Positions 63,001 through 64,000 of a DNA stretch of 64,000 bases are shown piece by piece. The notes beneath the pieces were generated by a model. The model was not told the origin of the DNA, made no database searches, and saw only the letters and a list, made by a program, of their open reading frames with translations. Source of the DNA: Echinicola shivajiensis. GTDB lineage: Bacteria; Bacteroidota; Bacteroidia; Cytophagales; Cyclobacteriaceae. Location of the stretch: positions 124,001 through 188,000 of the forward strand of contig NZ_JAHHZM010000002.1 in NCBI RefSeq assembly GCF_018642165.1, given 5' to 3'. Both the position numbers and the translations under genes were made by a program. Each line of letters starts with the position of its first letter. The stretch's first letter is position 1.

Positions 63001-63606
63001 ATGTTTAAATTACTTGCATTTATTGGTGTTCTTCTTTTGGTTGCCGCACCTAAGGAACCAAAAGTAATCATGTGGAATATCCTTGAGGAAAGTGAATTGG
63101 GTATTGCAGGAACTACCAATGTCAATAGCTACTATTGCATGTCAGAAAATTATTTCGGAGATGATAAAATTTATGAAAGATATTCAAATGAAGGTCAGGT
63201 CAGCTGGAGCGGAAAGATAAGAGTTCCAGCAAGAAGTTTTGATTGTGCGAATAATATTATGACCAAGGATTTTCAAAGTACCATTAAGGCTGATCAGCAC
63301 CCATATATTGGAATGGAGTTTCTTCATCTTGAAAAAGTAAAAGGAGAGGATAGTGCTATTAGTGGTGAGGCAATTGTTACCTTGGTTAAGGTGCAACAAA
63401 AAATTAAAATTGATTGTAAGATGGAAAAGTTGGATAATGGGGTTTTGAAACTGGAAGGGGATCACACATTTTTGTTCTCTGATTTCGGTCTTGAGGCGCC
63501 CAAAAAGTTTTTTGGGGCTATTAAAGTAAAAGATCAAGTAACCGTTGAATTCAAATTATTTTTAGAATCTGAGTCTTCGAACACCATTAAAGGGAACTTA
63601 TTATGA
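63001..63606 (+). CDS. YceI-family protein
   Basis: A 201-residue YceI-type barrel protein, divergent from the other two YceI proteins. The N-terminal hydrophobic segment (LLAFIGVLLLVAA) is a short signal peptide. The barrel has RVPARSFDCANNIMTKDFQ near residue 80 and TFLFSDFGLEAPKKFFGAIK near 162, the late YceI motif. Three cysteines (in YYCMSE, FDCANN and IDCKME) are unusual for the family. It follows the porin gene after a hairpin and precedes a Crp/Fnr gene. Confidence 0.85.
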   Translation: MFKLLAFIGVLLLVAAPKEPKVIMWNILEESELGIAGTTNVNSYYCMSENYFGDDKIYERYSNEGQVSWSGKIRVPARSFDCANNIMTKDFQSTIKADQHPYIGMEFLHLEKVKGEDSAISGEAIVTLVKVQQKIKIDCKMEKLDNGVLKLEGDHTFLFSDFGLEAPKKFFGAIKVKDQVTVEFKLFLESESSNTIKGNLL

Positions 63607-63639
63607 TAAAAGTCATCTTTTTTTAATAGGTTTATAATA

Positions 63640-63647
63640 TAGCTTTG
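63640..63647 (+). promoter_or_regulatory. Bacteroidota -7 element of the Crp/Fnr gene
   Basis: TAGCTTTG matches TAnnTTTG exactly and lies 25 bases before the ATG at 63672, leaving a short leader. Confidence 0.55.
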
Positions 63648-63671
63648 TGATGTTAATTAATTTTTAGGTTC

Positions 63672-64000
63672 ATGACAATAAAGAATACACCATGTGAATT
63701 ATGCTTAAGCCGTAAATTTTCCATGTTTTCAGGTTTATCTGATGAACATTTATGCAATTTATCGGACAGCAAAAATTTGATTTCCCATAAAAAAGGCCAA
63801 ATGCTGTTTTATGAGGGTACTAAACCTTTGGGGGTTTTTTGTGTAAGCTCAGGCATTGTAAAAGTGTTTAAAACGGCATCTAATGGTAAAGAGCAAATTA
63901 TCCGATTAGTCCAGAAAGGAGACTTTCTTGGTTATACATCGTTGTTGGGTGAAGAAGCTTATTTGAATTCAGCTACCATTGTTGAAGATGCAAAAATCTG
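63672..64000 (+). CDS. Crp/Fnr-family transcriptional regulator, N-terminal part
   Basis: The window ends inside this gene; 109 complete codons are seen. The N-terminus has CELC (Cys8, Cys11), a cysteine pair reminiscent of Fnr N-terminal cysteines, but only two are visible here. The cyclic-nucleotide-binding-like barrel follows: FSMFSGLSDEHL, then GQMLFYEGTKPLGVFCVSSG, then VQKGDFLGYTSLLG. The helix-turn-helix lies outside the window. It is the first candidate to act on the GTGA-N6-TCAC site at 7225 and on the adjacent YceI-porin genes, but this is inference. Confidence 0.88.
   Translation, partial: MTIKNTPCELCLSRKFSMFSGLSDEHLCNLSDSKNLISHKKGQMLFYEGTKPLGVFCVSSGIVKVFKTASNGKEQIIRLVQKGDFLGYTSLLGEEAYLNSATIVEDAKI

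Overview
The window looks like chromosomal DNA of a free-living Bacteroidota bacterium, most likely in the Cytophagales (Cyclobacteriaceae-like). The signs are AT-rich DNA, TAnnTTTG-type -7 promoter elements, few Shine-Dalgarno sequences, many short lipoprotein signal peptides, and an arginine operon built around an acyl-ornithine carbamoyltransferase. Family placement is inference. No rRNA, tRNA, CRISPR array, prophage, insertion sequence or complete defence island was seen.

Layout. 0-3.5 kb: end of a methyltransferase gene and a large FAD/Fe-S D-2-hydroxyacid dehydrogenase. 3.6-14 kb: surface polysaccharide locus, with two GT4 glycosyltransferases and a sugar aminotransferase on the + strand, then a DUF302 gene, then a tightly packed minus-strand operon (YfhO protein, methyltransferase, GT2, methyltransferase, flippase). 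14-21.9 kb: CapV-like patatin, catalase-peroxidase KatG, a cytochrome c lipoprotein, GH20 hexosaminidase and HMG-CoA lyase. 22-32 kb: dprA and a MerR regulator, then a complete minus-strand arginine operon (argA-like GNAT, argG, argC, argD, argF', argB, argE, argH) preceded by a structured leader. 32.5-36 kb: Fic protein, a tiny zinc-ribbon membrane protein, FrnE-like DsbA and a serpin. 36.5-47.3 kb: B12-type radical SAM protein, S41 peptidase, sialidase, Bax-like glucosaminidase and SMC. 47.7-53.9 kb: Rieske-YceI-DUF5777 module, GT-C glycosyltransferase, WYL regulator and a lipoprotein. 54-60.6 kb: S10 carboxypeptidase, GluQ-type tRNA modification enzyme, NYN-domain protein, a five-repeat CHRD lipoprotein and an M48 lipoprotein protease. 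61-64 kb: YceI, porin-like barrel, YceI, and the start of a Crp/Fnr regulator.

How the genes work together. The arginine operon encodes every step from glutamate to arginine by the acyl-citrulline route. Its roughly 300-nt leader holds a possible 39-codon leader peptide, with arginine codons beside a terminator-like hairpin, which suggests attenuation; this is the most interesting regulatory candidate. The 3.6-14 kb genes fit assembly, decoration and export of a cell-surface glycan. Sialidase, hexosaminidase, glucosaminidase and secreted peptidases suggest use of glycoprotein or polymer substrates. Three YceI proteins sit in two modules, each with an outer-membrane barrel, and a Crp/Fnr gene follows the second; this looks like a periplasmic lipid or redox function of unknown detail. 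A family of short palindromes (GGAGGATTT-N-AAATCCTCC and relatives) recurs behind genes across the window.
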